A DNA stretch of 64,000 nucleotides from Neckera pumila (GCA_963969595.1 OZ018411.1:8000501-8064500), one strand, 5' to 3'; positions 1-13,298 are shown, counted from the first letter of the stretch. A program made the numbers and translations. The notes: generated by a model not told the origin, from the sequence alone.

Positions 1-67
1 CATCAATAATGCCAATGATAACATGCTTGTTTTTGGGTCATAACATTTCGATATTTAATTAAGACAG

Positions 68-119
68 AATGATCCTTTCCAACACAAAATTAGGCATTTT
101 TGCACTTGGCCAAGTGCAA
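68..119 (-). repeat. Left terminal inverted repeat of the giant element
   Basis: Read on the minus strand, this block aligns with 22539-22608: CCAAGTGCAA, then AATGCCTAATTTTGTGTT, then GGAAAGGATCATT. Bases 1-67 show weaker continuing similarity (ATGAC, an A-rich run, then GCATGTTATCA), so the repeat probably runs off the window edge. Bases 120-613 have no gene and form the 3' flank of the minus-strand frame. Confidence 0.6.
100..119. promoter_or_regulatory. Perfect 20-bp palindrome in the left inverted repeat
   Basis: TTGCACTTGGCCAAGTGCAA is its own reverse complement. Its half-site CCAAGTGCAA occurs twice more, in direct orientation, in the right repeat. Position inside a terminal repeat and palindromic shape suggest a protein-binding site, for example for the element's transposase. 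The role is inferred. Confidence 0.45.
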
Positions 120-613
120 TGATCGTATGCAAAACTATTCACAAAAAATGTGTTAACAAAAGCTTGAGTACCCCACAGATTTTTTAAAAATCCTTTTTTT
201 AATTTCATCATGCAATACTATCACTTCAAATGCAAGCTGTCTGTAAGGATGCAATTTCAGTTCTTCCAAGAGACACACAAGTCCAACACATTTTATTTCT
301 TCCTATCAATCATTTGTTTTGGTCTCATGTATTAATCTTTTTGCTTCGTACATTGCAATTACATTAGTGTTATAATATTTAAATGCGGATACCATGCGTA
401 CAGCAATTTTCATAAAATGTTTTTAAGATATTTATTTATAAATCCAGAATGACAATGAAGGTTTAGCAATTACCTTCACATTTATAAATTATGTGCTCAC
501 ATCAATCAAATACTATATAGTCATTCGAACATCTTCATAGACTTTCAAAACTAACACACAAGGTCTATACTCTCACATACTTTATTCTACCATCACATGT
601 ATTATTATGTTGC

Positions 614-3600
614 TTATAACGGCCTTGCTTCATCTGATGCCTCCAACATTTGTGCAGATGATTGTTCAAAGTCTTCTCCTTCTTCTATACCAATTGCCTC
701 CGCTTGATCGTGTGCATTTAGTCCATCAATTGGACTCAATGGAGGCAGAGAGGTATACTGCAACGCCGTATCCACCATAGCGCTTGCAACAGGCGTTGTC
801 ACTCCCGCTGATAAAGTTGGCGAAAGACAAGGTCCTTCCAAGATGGAAGTAATCCGGTGATAAATGTAATGTGGTCCTTCACCTGTCCGAGTAAATCGAA
901 CGTTGTCCCTATTACGATAACATCCTTCACCATCAGGGACAAAGCTCATTTCATCCAATTGGCTGAATGCAGAAAATGCTGACATGGACTCCGTTTGTGC
1001 TGTTGTATCGGCACTTTCTCCTACGCCCCCTTGAACTTCTTCTGGTTCCACGTTGTCCACCTCATCAACTGCTTCTGCAACAACAAAATCCAGGTCTTGT
1101 TCCACTTCCATTAACTCTGCTTGGTCCCCACGGGCGTCACTGACTGCATCAGTGTCACTAGAACCTAAACTTCAGCCAGCACTTGGTAATCTGTCAGATT
1201 GTATCCGCTCAGCATCACTCTCATCTTCATTTGTCGATGAGGCTCCCGAATCAATTGCTACAGCTTTTCCCTTTCGCCTTACTCGTCTAGTCACTTGAAA
1301 TCTGTCTTCTTCATTGGAGGAGTCCCTGGATGACCGTGGTAGTCTTTCAACTCTACCACGTGGCACAGCTCCATCTGTTTCAGAAACACCGGGACCAGGC
1401 AAGTTCTCTTCTGTAGTCAACACTTGTGAGGGTCTGCATTCAGCGGCCATATTCACACTGTTCACCATCACCAACTTCTCCCCATACATCGATTGCAATT
1501 TGTCATACACAAATTGTGTTTTGACGGACACTTCTTCCATAATGATGACATCATGGCCCACATATCCTGTCTCTAAAATCCCTGGAATTGCCATTGTTAT
1601 GCCTAATGTTACCAACCCCCAATTTCATGGCAAATACATTTGTACCAATCTTTTCAACTCCACTGGTGTCCTCTCGAACTTGTCTTGCATTCGAGGCATC
1701 ACTTCTGCACCCCAAGAGTCTTGAAATATAACATGTAAGTCGTCCGTACTGTTCGGTAGGTTTTCCATGAACCCACTCTCCTTTGGATAATTCATAATGA
1801 TGACAATGCCACCAATGGGTTGTACACCGCGCCGTCGTTGCTCTCCATGACGCAAATCATGCACGTATGAGGACACTGTCTCTGCTTGAAATATCCAAGA
1901 ACCTTGTAGCACGTGGCAACCCTTTGGCAACGCCATCCTTGACTCCATCGCTTCGTCAAAGGATACGCCTGGCGGAAACAAAAACACGGCATTCCAATGG
2001 AAAATGCAAGACATCCAGTTCTTCAATTGTTGCACAACCTTGCTGTAATCCTCGTTTGACCATGGGATGTCCTCTCCTTGTGAACCTCCACGTCTACAAT
2101 CAAAAATCCATAAACATGGTTTGCCAAGTTCAATGTACTCGTCCTCAAAGAACCCTCCTCTACATCTCACGTGAAATAAAGCTTCACGCTCTTCGTGTTG
2201 CACTTCAGAGATTGCAACTTGCCAATTCCAACGAGCATTTGATACATCCTCAACGTCTCGACCGTATCCCGCATAGCCTTTGCGACCCGCTCGGATATCC
2301 ACAAAGTGTTGTCTAACGAAAGCTGGGACTACATTCTCTAAACTGCTGAGCATTTGAACTGTCGTCACTGCAGGAAAACTCCACGAGGTCTTCGTGTCAT
2401 TATCTAATGTTCTCCCCATCAAAATGAACTACCTTCCTTCCAAATCTCCATACTTGCTTGCATCGATGGAGAAGAAATCATCCATGGATGATGGATTTTC
2501 ATCCCCTGCTTCCACTATGAGAAATCGAATTTGATTTCTGATTGCATCTTTCCGCTGTAAAGTGTCCACTGCATATGCCACTGTACCTTTAGAGGGGTTT
2601 ACAGAAGCAGCATCATTGAAATAGTATCGTTGCAAAGCTCGCTTTCCGTTCACCACATCCTTTGCAGCCATCTTCTGGACCACATGTACATAGTTTTTCG
2701 TAGAAATGCTATTCAAGGGCCTCCACCAGGTCTTCTCCATTCTCTTCCGCTTTGGATTCCCATCCACTGTGACATCAAGATTCCGATCTCTAGCCATCTT
2801 CTTCCATTTATCTTCAGCCTTCTTGCTGAAAAATAATTTTCCTTCCTCATATTCTTTGCATACCTGCACAATGGCCTTATAGGACTCTTCATCTTCATGC
2901 CAAGCATGGTGTGTATAATCCACCATCTTCCTTGACAGCTCCCCCAACAATACATGCTTTGATAAGTTCTGACTCAAATGTAACGCACTCGCTGCCATTG
3001 TCAACGCTTTTGCTCTGTGTGCATCATCAGCTCGAGTAGCAACACTTGGTCTTCCACACGCTTTCCATATATCGCGCAGTTTGATGAGATTCTCATAATG
3101 TGTGGTGAAGAACTTCCGGTCAAACTCCTTTGCATTAATTTTCACCAACGCTTCTATATAGAATTGAGGATTGTTGTAAACCACAAACTTCGCTTTCCGT
3201 TTTACAAACTGCGCATGATACTCTTCATTGGATAAGTGCCCCTCTTCCTTTTCTCGTTGAGCTCGTTTACAAGCACCAACAACATGTTGGCCATCTACTG
3301 GTTCCCATACAATATTGCTCTCCAACCACCTTCTCTGTAATGTGCTGCTCGAGAGGGATGGATTCGCTTGGCAATGTCTTAAATACACGGCTTCAAATTC
3401 ATGTGCAGTACCTTCTTGGCTGAACGGCACCTCTACCACCTCTGTCTCGCCCTCGTCGTTATTACTGTCATAGCGATATGCAATGGGACGAAGGGTTATT
3501 GCACTGACTCCATCAGCTTCAGATCCCCTGAGGCGCTTGTACATTTCATTTACACGCCAATCCATTAGCACCCTGTGGTTTGTCTCTGCGTTAGCCACAT

Positions 3601-5029
3601 CACAGATGCTAGCGATCCTTGCATCAAAAATCAAACTTTGCCCCCATATATATCCTGCTCTGTACTCGGTCTCAGTAGGAAAAACCACAGGTGCTTTCGT
3701 AATATTCTTCGGCAACACTCTTCTAGGCTCTTGTTCCGGTTCACCTTCAGAGGAATCATCCTCAATAATAGCATTTTCGCCATCATTTCCTTGTGGAGGG
3801 CGGTTTTGCAAGGCTGCTCTTCGACGACGAATCTGTGCTGTTGTTCGTTTCCTGACGCTTTGCTCTTCTACAGCATCCGTTGCACAAGTGCGCCGCCCTG
3901 GTTGGTCTCTGGACATGTCTGGCACTGCAGAATCATGTTGCAATTCATCTCCACCACGTGCTCTACCTGCACCACGTCCTCTACCAGCACCACGTCCTCC
4001 ACCAACATCCCCTCTCCTAACAACACCATGTCTTGCACGATCGGCAACCCTTCCAGCATCCACGTTGGCCACTACAACATGTGACCTGTATACTCTATCA
4101 CTTGAGCCAACTCTTGGTTGCCTTGATCTTGATCCTGATCCTACTTCCGTGACTGTGGTTGGAGCTCCTTCTTCTCCTTCACTAGGTAACTCAGGAAAAA
4201 CCGTGGGTTCATTTGATACAGGATTCAGAGTTCCCTCACCCCCTGACTGCAAAAATTCTTCAGTTACTTCCATCTCCACTGATGGTGGCCTTACTGCTGC
4301 GCTCCCTGGCAGTTGTACCTCTTCATTATCACCTGTAGGTTGAACAACAACATTGGTTTCCGCAGATTGGAGACGTTGACGCTGTGCCCTTGGTGTACCA
4401 GAAAGTACCCCTTCATCTGCATGGATTCCTAATCCCTCTTGAACAGCAGCTCGCTTTCGATTCCGTTCATCCAAAGGAACCCAATTTGGATTCACTGGCG
4501 TAGCAAGATTCCGATACACTTCATTGAAGTCTTCTGGATCTCTTGGTGCAGGCCGCTCTTGGACACCACTTGGGTTCATCCTTTCTAATTCTTCACGGCT
4601 TAGAATCTCCCGGTATCGATGACGCAATGCTTGCACTTGTTCAGTGGTCATCTCCATGAATCTCTGAACCGCTCCCTCTCGTTTAATCTGGAATTCATGA
4701 GGCACTTTCTTCCAATCTTTTGCCACACTCTTCAAGCTACGCATGGGAGTAAGAACTAAGAGAAGTTGTTGCGGAACTGGAGCCATCATCAACATCTTCT
4801 TCAATTTATACTTCTCAAGTGTTGTTTCTGTTGTGGTCACCGAAACAATCAGTCCTCCATCAGCGGTGCCCGTGAGGCCTTCGATGACTCCATGTGAAGA
4901 CGCCAATGCAGACTCATAATGCCCCTGCCCAATTGGAAAATCTGTGATCCACAAAGAAGACTTGTCATTGTTGTCTGCTACGATCCACCATCCGTGCTCC
5001 AACCACTTTGAATGAATCTTCGGTGCCAT
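614..5029 (-). pseudogene. Large RGG-linker protein with methyltransferase-like region; three in-frame stops
   Basis: A single reading frame of 1,472 codons from ATG at 5029 to TAA at 614. It is interrupted by TAG at codon 867 (2429-2431), TGA at codon 1135 (1625-1627) and TGA at codon 1286 (1172-1174), with no frameshift. I chose the MAPKIHSKW start because the frame upstream follows a possible splice acceptor (TTTTCAG). Order: a globular N-terminus, a disordered acidic/Ser-rich part, an RGG-like Gly/Arg run near codons 340-360, and a Lys/Arg-rich helical region to codon 866. Codons 870-1285 resemble a permuted DNA methyltransferase fold: LWIFDCRRGG sits where DPPY would be, and TPVELKRLVQMY then WGLVTLGITMAIPG where motif I would be. 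The last part is acidic and low in complexity. The catalytic residues appear lost. I do not recognise the family by name; the methyltransferase reading is a hypothesis. It is divergent from the gene at 19069 and is probably the second gene of the same transposon. Confidence 0.6.
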
Positions 5030-5071
5030 GATGCCCTGAAAATGAAAGTTCAATAATACTTTAGTATGCAC

Positions 5072-8000
5072 TGACGTTCTAAGAAGTTTTAAAATAAATT
5101 AGAAGAAATTAAATATTGGAATTTCTATTGTACCAAATCTGAAAGACACACTATTTTTGTTGTGAGTTCTGAAAAACTCATGCAATAAAACAAATGAATA
5201 TTCTTTCCATGGTACTAAATGTAAATAAAGAGAGGACCACGCTTACCAATGAAAAAAACACTCTATTCCAACAACAGTCCTATTGTTCAAATCAAATGAA
5301 AGTGTTTTCGAATAATGTCCTCGTTCTATGCATGACAATGAATATCACAATTGTTCTTACAAACGCACTACACTTTTAGTCCAAAAAACCTCAATATAAT
5401 TGGCATGTGAAAATCTTATTTATCTCTTCTCAGTACAACAGTACATGTATAATTTTATCATAACCTTTATATGCTGTTCTTTGGTCTATCAAATAAAGTA
5501 AAATCAGTTCCACACTCCAAAGTAAAAGTGAACTTATAAAAATCCATCACTGTACTTTTTAGTTCCTGAACTCCAAGTTCGAAATTCATTTGAACTTATT
5601 TAAATGTTCTCTTTTACATGTTCTATACAGTTCACTGTAACAATGTGTTTGAGTTTACTAAAACTACATAAAAATTGTAATGTCTAATTGCTTTCAATGT
5701 ATCCTTTGCTCATACTGGCTTGACAAACTGTTGACGTACATAATGGACATCACATGGGAACTTCTTCCATAAATTTCTAAACAAAAACAAACAACTTGAA
5801 TGCAACTTGATTGCAAGTAGAATATACATAATATATTGGTATACAATGCTGCAGCAGGCCAGCAGCGAAACAAATTGAAGAACCATTCACACAATAACAA
5901 CGGCCATGAAAGAAAACCAAAAAAAATTTAAGGAAAGCCAAAAAAAATAGTTCCTCAAATTCTAGATTTCATTAACTTACGCTTCAGGACCTTAGAAATA
6001 TATGGTAGTTGAAATGGAATCCTTTTTGAACTACTTATAGACAAAGTCTTCATAGTTGGTATACTAGATACCTTCTAACTGCTTTTGAATATCTACTCAT
6101 ACAGACTTTGTAATAGAGAATTCCCCCTTTGTACATTCTAGGATACACATATCCATTCCAACTTCAACATTTTATTTAATTTCTCCTTTAAAAACATTGA
6201 ACATTCAAACCTTGTTAACATTTTTTTTAATGTATTCTGAATACATAGTACCTGAAGTCAATTGTTTCCATGAAACAATCATAAATTTCACTTCCATAGG
6301 AGATTGGTGCTTAGCTTTGTTCTGAAATAGAACCTCCAAAATACATACATATCGCTAAAAAAAATTTTGAATGATTCCTGAAGTTCCCTTCATCTCGGTT
6401 TTTCATGGGGGGTTCTAGAATTTTTTTAAAGATGTCACAAAACTTTTGCTTCAAAATACTATAATTTTCACTTTTGGCATTTCTTTGGAACGAACATAAT
6501 TACGGCTCTCAAAAAGAATTTATCTATAATTAAATTATATGAGACAACAAGGAATGGATCAATACATCTCCCCTTGCCTGCTACTTCAAAATTATTCATC
6601 AAATGTATTTTTGCATAAGATTATGAAGTCTAAATTTTACAAATTCATAAATTCTAGAGCCTCAGTTCGTTTACTATCAATTCCAATAAGCAACCAAAAT
6701 TGGACATTACAGTACTGAAGGCAACGAACTTAAACCTTGAAAAGTCCCCCATAAATTGAATGCATTCAATGGATTTAACATTTTGTATTTTTTAGTTATA
6801 AGTTTCATAGTAATTTTGACTACATCTTTATCCATAAGATGTAGTGGATTTATGAAATTCTTCATAGGTAATCATGAAACAGTTTGTTTTGGCATAAATT
6901 CATATCTTCTGCAAATAGTGCTACATTTGCAAAGAAGAAATAACAAGCTTCAAAGAATGAGAATGACACTGCCATGAGTAAATCCTGACTAACATTAATG
7001 AAATATTTTTATTTTTAAAAAAAGGGGGAAAAAGTACCTAATGCAAATATGCTTGTTGCTCTTGAATCTACAGGGAAGTATATAACATGTGTGATTGTCC
7101 TGCTTCCAATGTCAATTGTTGCGTTTTGCGACCTCTGATTTTCTGGAGATATCTGGTAAAGCAACATGCACTATCAATAACTCCACCATTCTTTCTCTTC
7201 TAGAACATAGGCTTCAAAATCAGAGGTCTCAAATTCTCCTAAATACTGAATTACATTCATAGAACATAAGAACCTTCAATTTGCAAAAAATTCAAGAAGA
7301 ATTATAAGAATATTGATACGACTCCAAGGTTGCACTACTGAGAACAAAGTGAAAATAAAATGGCAAGCATCATAAAAGAGAGAAACAATTTACAATATCA
7401 AAGTCGATACACTAGCCTTCAGGGAATCCTTTGGAGCACTTGTCATGTGGTTAAGTAAGTGTGAATTTCAATTTTTAAGTAATAGAAAATAAATAATTGA
7501 AAACTATGTGCTTGGTAAAATTAGTTTTCATTTTCAATTTATTGTCGCCTTTCAATGAAACCACTTAATCTGCCAATCCAATATAATTCACTTGAGTAAC
7601 AAATGACAACTTCCTCCTATTGTCCTCATTTAAAGCTATTGACCATATTGTATCCATTTTGAATATAGAAGACAAGTAAAACAAACTCAATTGTCACTTG
7701 AGAACTTTACAAAAAATGATTTTCTGTGGAAGATTTTAAAGTCCTAGTTCCACAAGCTCACAATTTTAACATTCCCAATTTAGTTTCTTTTATTTCAATT
7801 GTTCTTACAATAAAAAAATGAATTTTTTTTTAATAAATCATTAATTTTGTAATGCATTTTGAAAAACCAACTACCCAAAATTAACTATACGAATGTCTAC
7901 TGCAGTCGCACTATTCTATTTCAAAAAAATTAAAATATCCTAGTGTACCAACCACATTTAAACACGGGGGTGGATTCACGATACTATTGGAAATAATTTA

Positions 8001-11000
8001 AGGGAACTGTATTGTTAATGTATGAGTAAAAGGATGATTATGATTGTTGATACCTTGTGATTACCATAAATAAGAATGTATCAAATAGAGAAGTAAAAAT
8101 GGAGGTTGTCTAAAGCACAGTACAAAAGATAATTGAACAATGATACTTTCATGAATTCTTAATTCCTATACAACAATTTAGCCAATATCCAATGCTTTAA
8201 TTTATTTCATTTTTGTGGACCAATAAAAAAGATTTCAAAAAGATTTTTTTCGGGCAACCTTCATATCTTCTTTCCATAGTATAATAATAAAAATAAATAA
8301 ATCATAAAGTGCACTTGTACAACTTCTCGGAAAAAATATGTTTATATAATGAAATTTTGTAGATACAACAAGTTGATAAAATTGTTTTGTGCTTTACATT
8401 TTTGTTTTCACATTTTAGGTTGTGTCAAATTGTATTTAATTCTCATCATGTTCTTACTTGTATATAACTATGTGCTCCCAAAAAAATATCAAATCTCCTT
8501 CTCCTTGAAATATTTTTATTTTACAATGTGTGCAATCAAAGTTTTAGAAATGCCTCCATTTGATTATTACACTAATCTTCCACTACATAAAAAGTTCAAG
8601 TTGCATATACAACTAGTATATTCAAATATTGGCACCTTGCAATATTAATGAAATATGTAGACAATGTGATGCTTCCGTTTGACGTTAATAAGTAGACTAT
8701 ATATCCTATTCTTGACAGAGTTGCCACGTCCAATTATACAATGATGATTTCTGTCATTATTTTTTTTTCCACATGCACATGTATGAACCCCTAAATGCCC
8801 AAGGTTTTATTTGAGTTCTAAAATTTTGTTCTAATTTACAGAAAAACAACCAGTTCAAAAGTCGACTCACATTTTTTATAAATTAAAGCATCCTAATTCT
8901 AAAAAACAGACGTATTAGAGAATACATGAGAGTAAGAAACACAACAATGTCACCTTCCATCACAAGATGAAAACACTAGAACTTGAGGATATTCGCAATG
9001 CAAAAATGAATTATAGTCTTCCATTCCTCTTTTTATTTGTCAATACCTAATTCATACCCCAATTAATGTATGTCTTCTCACTATTTGGTTCATACGATTT
9101 TTGAATTAAATGTATATTGTGATTTTTTGGATACAAGAATAGTTAAAGGGGAGTCTTGCTTGTAAGAGTCATCAACACTACATGAAGTGAATATTGCAAT
9201 GCACACCTTCGCCAAAAAAATTTAATAGAATAATCATATCAATCTTCTATGAAATCACATGTTCCATACAGGCACTGGACTTCAATAATAATTTTTCAAA
9301 AAACAAAACCATTCGAAATATCAAATTTTTTACTTTTTTTTTAAAACATTACAGTATTGTTATCACAAAACAAAGGTGCTTTCATTATATTTGGGTAAAA
9401 ATAAAAGATTCCCAAATAAAACAATAGTTCACGATTAGTTAAATTTGATTTTTAAAATCCATTTTTTGTTCCTGTGTTTAGAAATATGAAATTTCTACAA
9501 TGGCTATGTCCTTGAATGACATCTGTCTTGGAAAACATAAGAAGAATATGCTATTCTGACAAAAACTTAACCAAATCTATAATTAACTTGTTAACATAGA
9601 ATAAAAATCTAAATATCAATGAACCAAATTAGAATTTTTGGTTTTCGGTTTTAGAACATTTTGAATGACAAAAGACTTAATTACAAGTTTGAATCCCCTT
9701 ATACTGAAATTGCAATTCCTAATGTTTACTGATGAAAAAATAGGCTTCACTGCTCTGGATCAAAACTTAGACTTTTACAAAAATCATAATCCAAGAATAA
9801 TACCTGATGCAAATGTTATAGGTGCTATTAGCTTGCAAACTACCACATTGCATGCATGATGGTAATGCTCCCGCTCTATGTAGTTGAGGTCCTTCACATG
9901 TACTCCTCAGAGGAAACCTACCATATCCAAAAAAATATCAACATCTTCAATTGTGCTTCATTCTTGAAGACTTGTGACTGTCTTAAACTTTATTTCACTT
10001 TGTAGTGACGTGTCCAGTAGGTTTAGGAAATTTACAGAATCTTAATTTCTGGAAGTGACTCAAATGAAAAATATTCCTTTCTAATTATCACTGACCATAG
10101 GTAATTCCTACAAAACAAAGAGATCGCTCAAGTGTTAAAAAATTGAGTGATAGCATAACACAAATGCAATTTAGTAATAAAACAAATCAAAGTAGTAGGT
10201 CAAACATAAGACTACTTAAACTATCTGACCTTGTACTTTTCAAATGACTTAAACATCAAGAAAAGCATCTTTTTAAACAAATTACATGGTCGGTCATGTT
10301 CGAACGAGTATACTTAAAAACCTTACGAACAAACTTAAATTAAATTTTCAAACACTTCATGAAATAATTTTTTTCATTCATATACAATAGAAGTATCAGG
10401 AATTGTTTGTTTGTGAAAGATTCCTAGTAATTATTTTTTAGCATTTATAATGGTTGTTTGTGAATGTCTACATTAATTCTACTAGTATGACATTGCAAGT
10501 GACAATGTTTCATAATCATTTTCATTAACAAACGATTATAGTGAATAATAACTAAATTCAATGAGTTTAAATGAGGAACTCGATTTTGGAGTGTGGCCTT
10601 GAAATGCTTGGCCTTGATTCACTAATACATGTGAAGGACACATACCTAACTTTCACTTGTTATCTACCAATTTCTATAGATTTCTACTCAGTATCCACCT
10701 ATTTGACAATTTAAGTGGTCTAGGGAATTGTTTATTTGGAAAATCATAGAAATTACATAGTGCATCTAAAATTTTTTTATTTTTTATACTCATCATTTTA
10801 ACTTGTCAATAGTGCAAAAATATTAATGGCAAGAAAAATTGCATGCAACTATGAATTGCTTATTATTGACATTCCCAGCTCCATGGGTGCAACTCTCAGT
10901 CTCCCTAAACCCTCAAGGAATAAAGAATCACAGTTAGAAAATGCCCAATTTGATTGGCCATAGTGTGAGTAATATAATTTAGATGAAATCAAATATAATT

Positions 11001-11100
11001 GGCCACATTCCCATATGACCTTCTCAAAAACTGCTAAAGACTAAATACATGAGGCCTAATTACAGTTTCTTGGTCCTTCCAGGGCTAGCACAATTTTAGC
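5072..11100. other. AT-rich interior of the giant element, no supported gene
   Basis: About 6 kb upstream of the minus-strand frame. Open frames here are short (under about 100 codons), AT-driven and look like no protein. There are homopolymer A and T runs and one short TTAA-element remnant near 8791. It may include a 5' untranslated exon and promoter of the 5029->614 frame, since an AG acceptor sits just before its ATG, but no promoter can be named. Confidence 0.5.
8789..8812. mobile_element. Remnant end of a TTAA-type miniature element
   Basis: Reads AACCCCTAAATGCCCAAGG, matching the left end of the complete 639-bp element at 40907. No matching second end is seen nearby, so only a solo terminus remains. 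Confidence 0.4.
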
Positions 11101-11177
11101 CCTTCCTCATAAAGCAGGGCTTGCAACCCTAATTCAGATTGCACACCTGCAGTAACGATAGATTCTCTAAATCTGAT

Positions 11178-11597
11178 TTAAAGATTTAAGGGAGTGAAAG
11201 TACAAGAAGACGCAACACTCGCGAAAGCTGGAAAAACGTAGTTGAAGATAGTATCTTGACAAGAATTCGGGTTCCTACTTGCACAGTTATCAAACTTGAA
11301 AGAAAAGGAAAAAAATTGGGCAATTACAACCATGAATATCCTGTACAAAGGTCTGAAACAAAAAAAAAAAAGGCTGAAGTAATTTCCGTTTCCAAATTTA
11401 TGACCTGATGGAGACCTGTGCTTCATCCACTGTCTCTGTAGCCAAAACCCGCAGTACACTTGAAGAAACGGAACCTTCTCAGCTCCGGCAGGAGAAATTC
11501 CAGAAACTGATGGATATCTGTTGTGACCGTAAAAAAATTTTGGACTCTTCCACCGAATTTGGTTGAACAGCAGCCTACGAGCAACTTCCGTTTCCAA
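11178..11597 (-). other. Unassigned 139-codon open frame
   Basis: Starts METEVARRLLFNQIRW with a basic, amphipathic N-terminus like an organelle-targeting peptide. It reads as protein-like for about 70 codons (to GHKFGNGNYF) before turning into a Phe-rich tail that could be intron. I recognise no family and see no adjoining exons with confidence. It lies in the GC-richer island (11.1-14.1 kb) between the two genes of the giant element, so it might be captured host sequence or part of a nested insertion. Confidence 0.15.
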
Positions 11598-11730
11598 ATT
11601 CTTCTACAAGAATTTCAGCCACCACAATTTAGGCCTCAATACATGAATGCCTTCCAGTTTCTCTCAAAGTGAAATACAAATATCAACATTACAGCGCTCA
11701 ATCACTGAAGCTCAGTGACAAACCTTAGAA

Positions 11731-11881
11731 TTCACAGATCACTGTTGCTCACAGAATTTGAAGACATGAAGCTTGATCAGCTCCTCTCTTACAGAATCAA
11801 AGCTCCTCTCTTACAGCTCAGCTCCTCTCTGATCAGCTTTGATCAGCTTTGATCAGAATTTGAGCAACAGTGATCTGTGAA
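11731..11881. repeat. 20-bp perfect inverted repeat around short tandem copies
   Basis: TTCACAGATCACTGTTGCTC at 11731-11750 is the exact reverse complement of 11862-11881. Between and just beyond them, AGCTCCTCTCTTACAG-like units recur (about 11779, 11801, 11820, 11890), together with TTTGATCAGC copies. It looks like a fold-back or rearranged minisatellite. No function is evident. Confidence 0.55.
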
Positions 11882-12983
11882 ATCATCTCTTCAGCTCCTC
11901 TCTTACAGAATCCAGTCCGAGGGCCCAGAAAAATGAGTCGGCAATAATCCTCAGCATCACACGCACTCCCCGATCCAACTCTCAATTCTCTCGGAATTAC
12001 TTGCAGCTCGCTCTGAAAATTAGGGTTTCTGGGAAAACTAGCAAAGCAGGAACAGAAGAGACCAAAACAGAGTAGACACGGAGGTTTCAATTCTGGACTT
12101 TTCTTTCCCAGGCTGCGGGAGGAGCCCAATGTGATAGTATTGTGGTCCTCTCTTATTCAAAAGGCCCAAACACCTTCAAGCGAAGAGAATGTTCAAGCTA
12201 ATTCAGGGCAAGTACTCTCAACAATTGCACTCACAGAAATGAGTCACAAGATTCATGCGTAAGATTGAATATAGCAACACTTCTTCCCAAGGCGGCAACT
12301 GGACTACCAAAAATAACAAGCACGAAAAGACAACGAAAAAACGTAAACCCTAACTGCTAGTGAGTGGAAGTTGCCGAACCTGAAGTCAACCTTGCCAATG
12401 TCATTTACGAGCAACCAGCGGCAACACGAATTCCTGGTGCACCCTCTCCTGCCCTGCCCTGTCCTGCGCATGAGAACATCAAGTCACACCCTGCCCTGTC
12501 CTGCGCACGCGAAGATCAAGTTACACCCGCCATTAACAGCGGCCATCTTGCAAGACTAAGAGAGGCCGACAGAAAGACGGACACACAGATTCTTCAATTC
12601 CGTCAAGTGAAGAACTCGCACAAGCACCTGGTGAGCTTGAATTCCTCCCAACACTCCCGTGCTCTCAATCATCACATTGTCCTTGCACTACTGATTTCAT
12701 TTTGCAAGTCAAGGAGGAAGCAGCGGCAGCTGCAGAGGAGAAAAGCGGCAGAGAAGAACAGCGATGGAAGAGAGGAGCGGCGCAAGGGAGGCGCACCGGA
12801 AGAGAGGAGCGGCGGAAGAGACGACAGCTCGAACTGAGGTGAATTCTCCACCCCACCCCAACTTTTCTTGCCAACACGTGGTGAAGATCACCGAGAAACA
12901 CGCCGCAACGTCTTTTTCGGGAAGGTGTAGCACATTGTACCTGTTCGTAGGGAAAACCAGCGTTCCTCTTCTCACTGGAACTT

Positions 12984-13055
12984 GCCAGTGAACAGTATTT
13001 GTGGTCAGACCCCCCGCACATGGGGAGGGTCTGACTGCAAACACTGTTCACTGGC
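12984..13055. repeat. Imperfect 30-bp fold-back hairpin
   Basis: Left arm GCCAGTGAACAGTATTTGTG then GTCAGACC pairs with GGTCTGAC then TGCAAACACTGTTCACTGGC on the right. About three mismatches separate the arms, and the loop is short and GC-rich (around GCACATGGG). It could be a small fold-back transposon or a transcribed hairpin. No flanking duplication was recognised. Confidence 0.5.
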
Positions 13056-13298
13056 ACGCAAAACATCTTGTGACGGGAGGCTTTGCAACGAAGGACACTT
13101 TCTTTCAGCCGGGTCACTCATTTCGAAACCCGAACTACGAAAATGAACTAACTAAGATGGCCGTTGGCAAAACGAAACAAGTAACCAACTATCGCATTGA
13201 CGAGAGGTATGGAGACTCGGTGCAGTCCTTGTATGCAGGTATGAAACTAGAAGCTCATAAAATGAACTTGCCAAATCTCTCCTCCTTCTGGACACAGA

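Noticed and set aside
2429..2431. Programmed stop-codon read-through joining two proteins
   Set aside because: The context (TAG TTC ATT) matches no read-through signal I know, and two more in-frame stops downstream favour decay.
3483..4343. 286-codon plus-strand frame opposite the large minus-strand gene
   Set aside because: It is a Pro/Ser/Arg-rich shadow of the RGG-rich coding region; the minus frame is far longer and continuous.
5030..5071. Upstream ATG extending the minus-strand frame by 14 codons
   Set aside because: The extension crosses a good splice acceptor (TTTTCAG) and its sequence is not protein-like.
12364..12837. 157-codon plus-strand frame and overlapping frames at 12,665-13,117
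   Set aside because: Composition is driven by purine-rich and CCTG-rich repeats; overlapping frames are equally open, so none is favoured.
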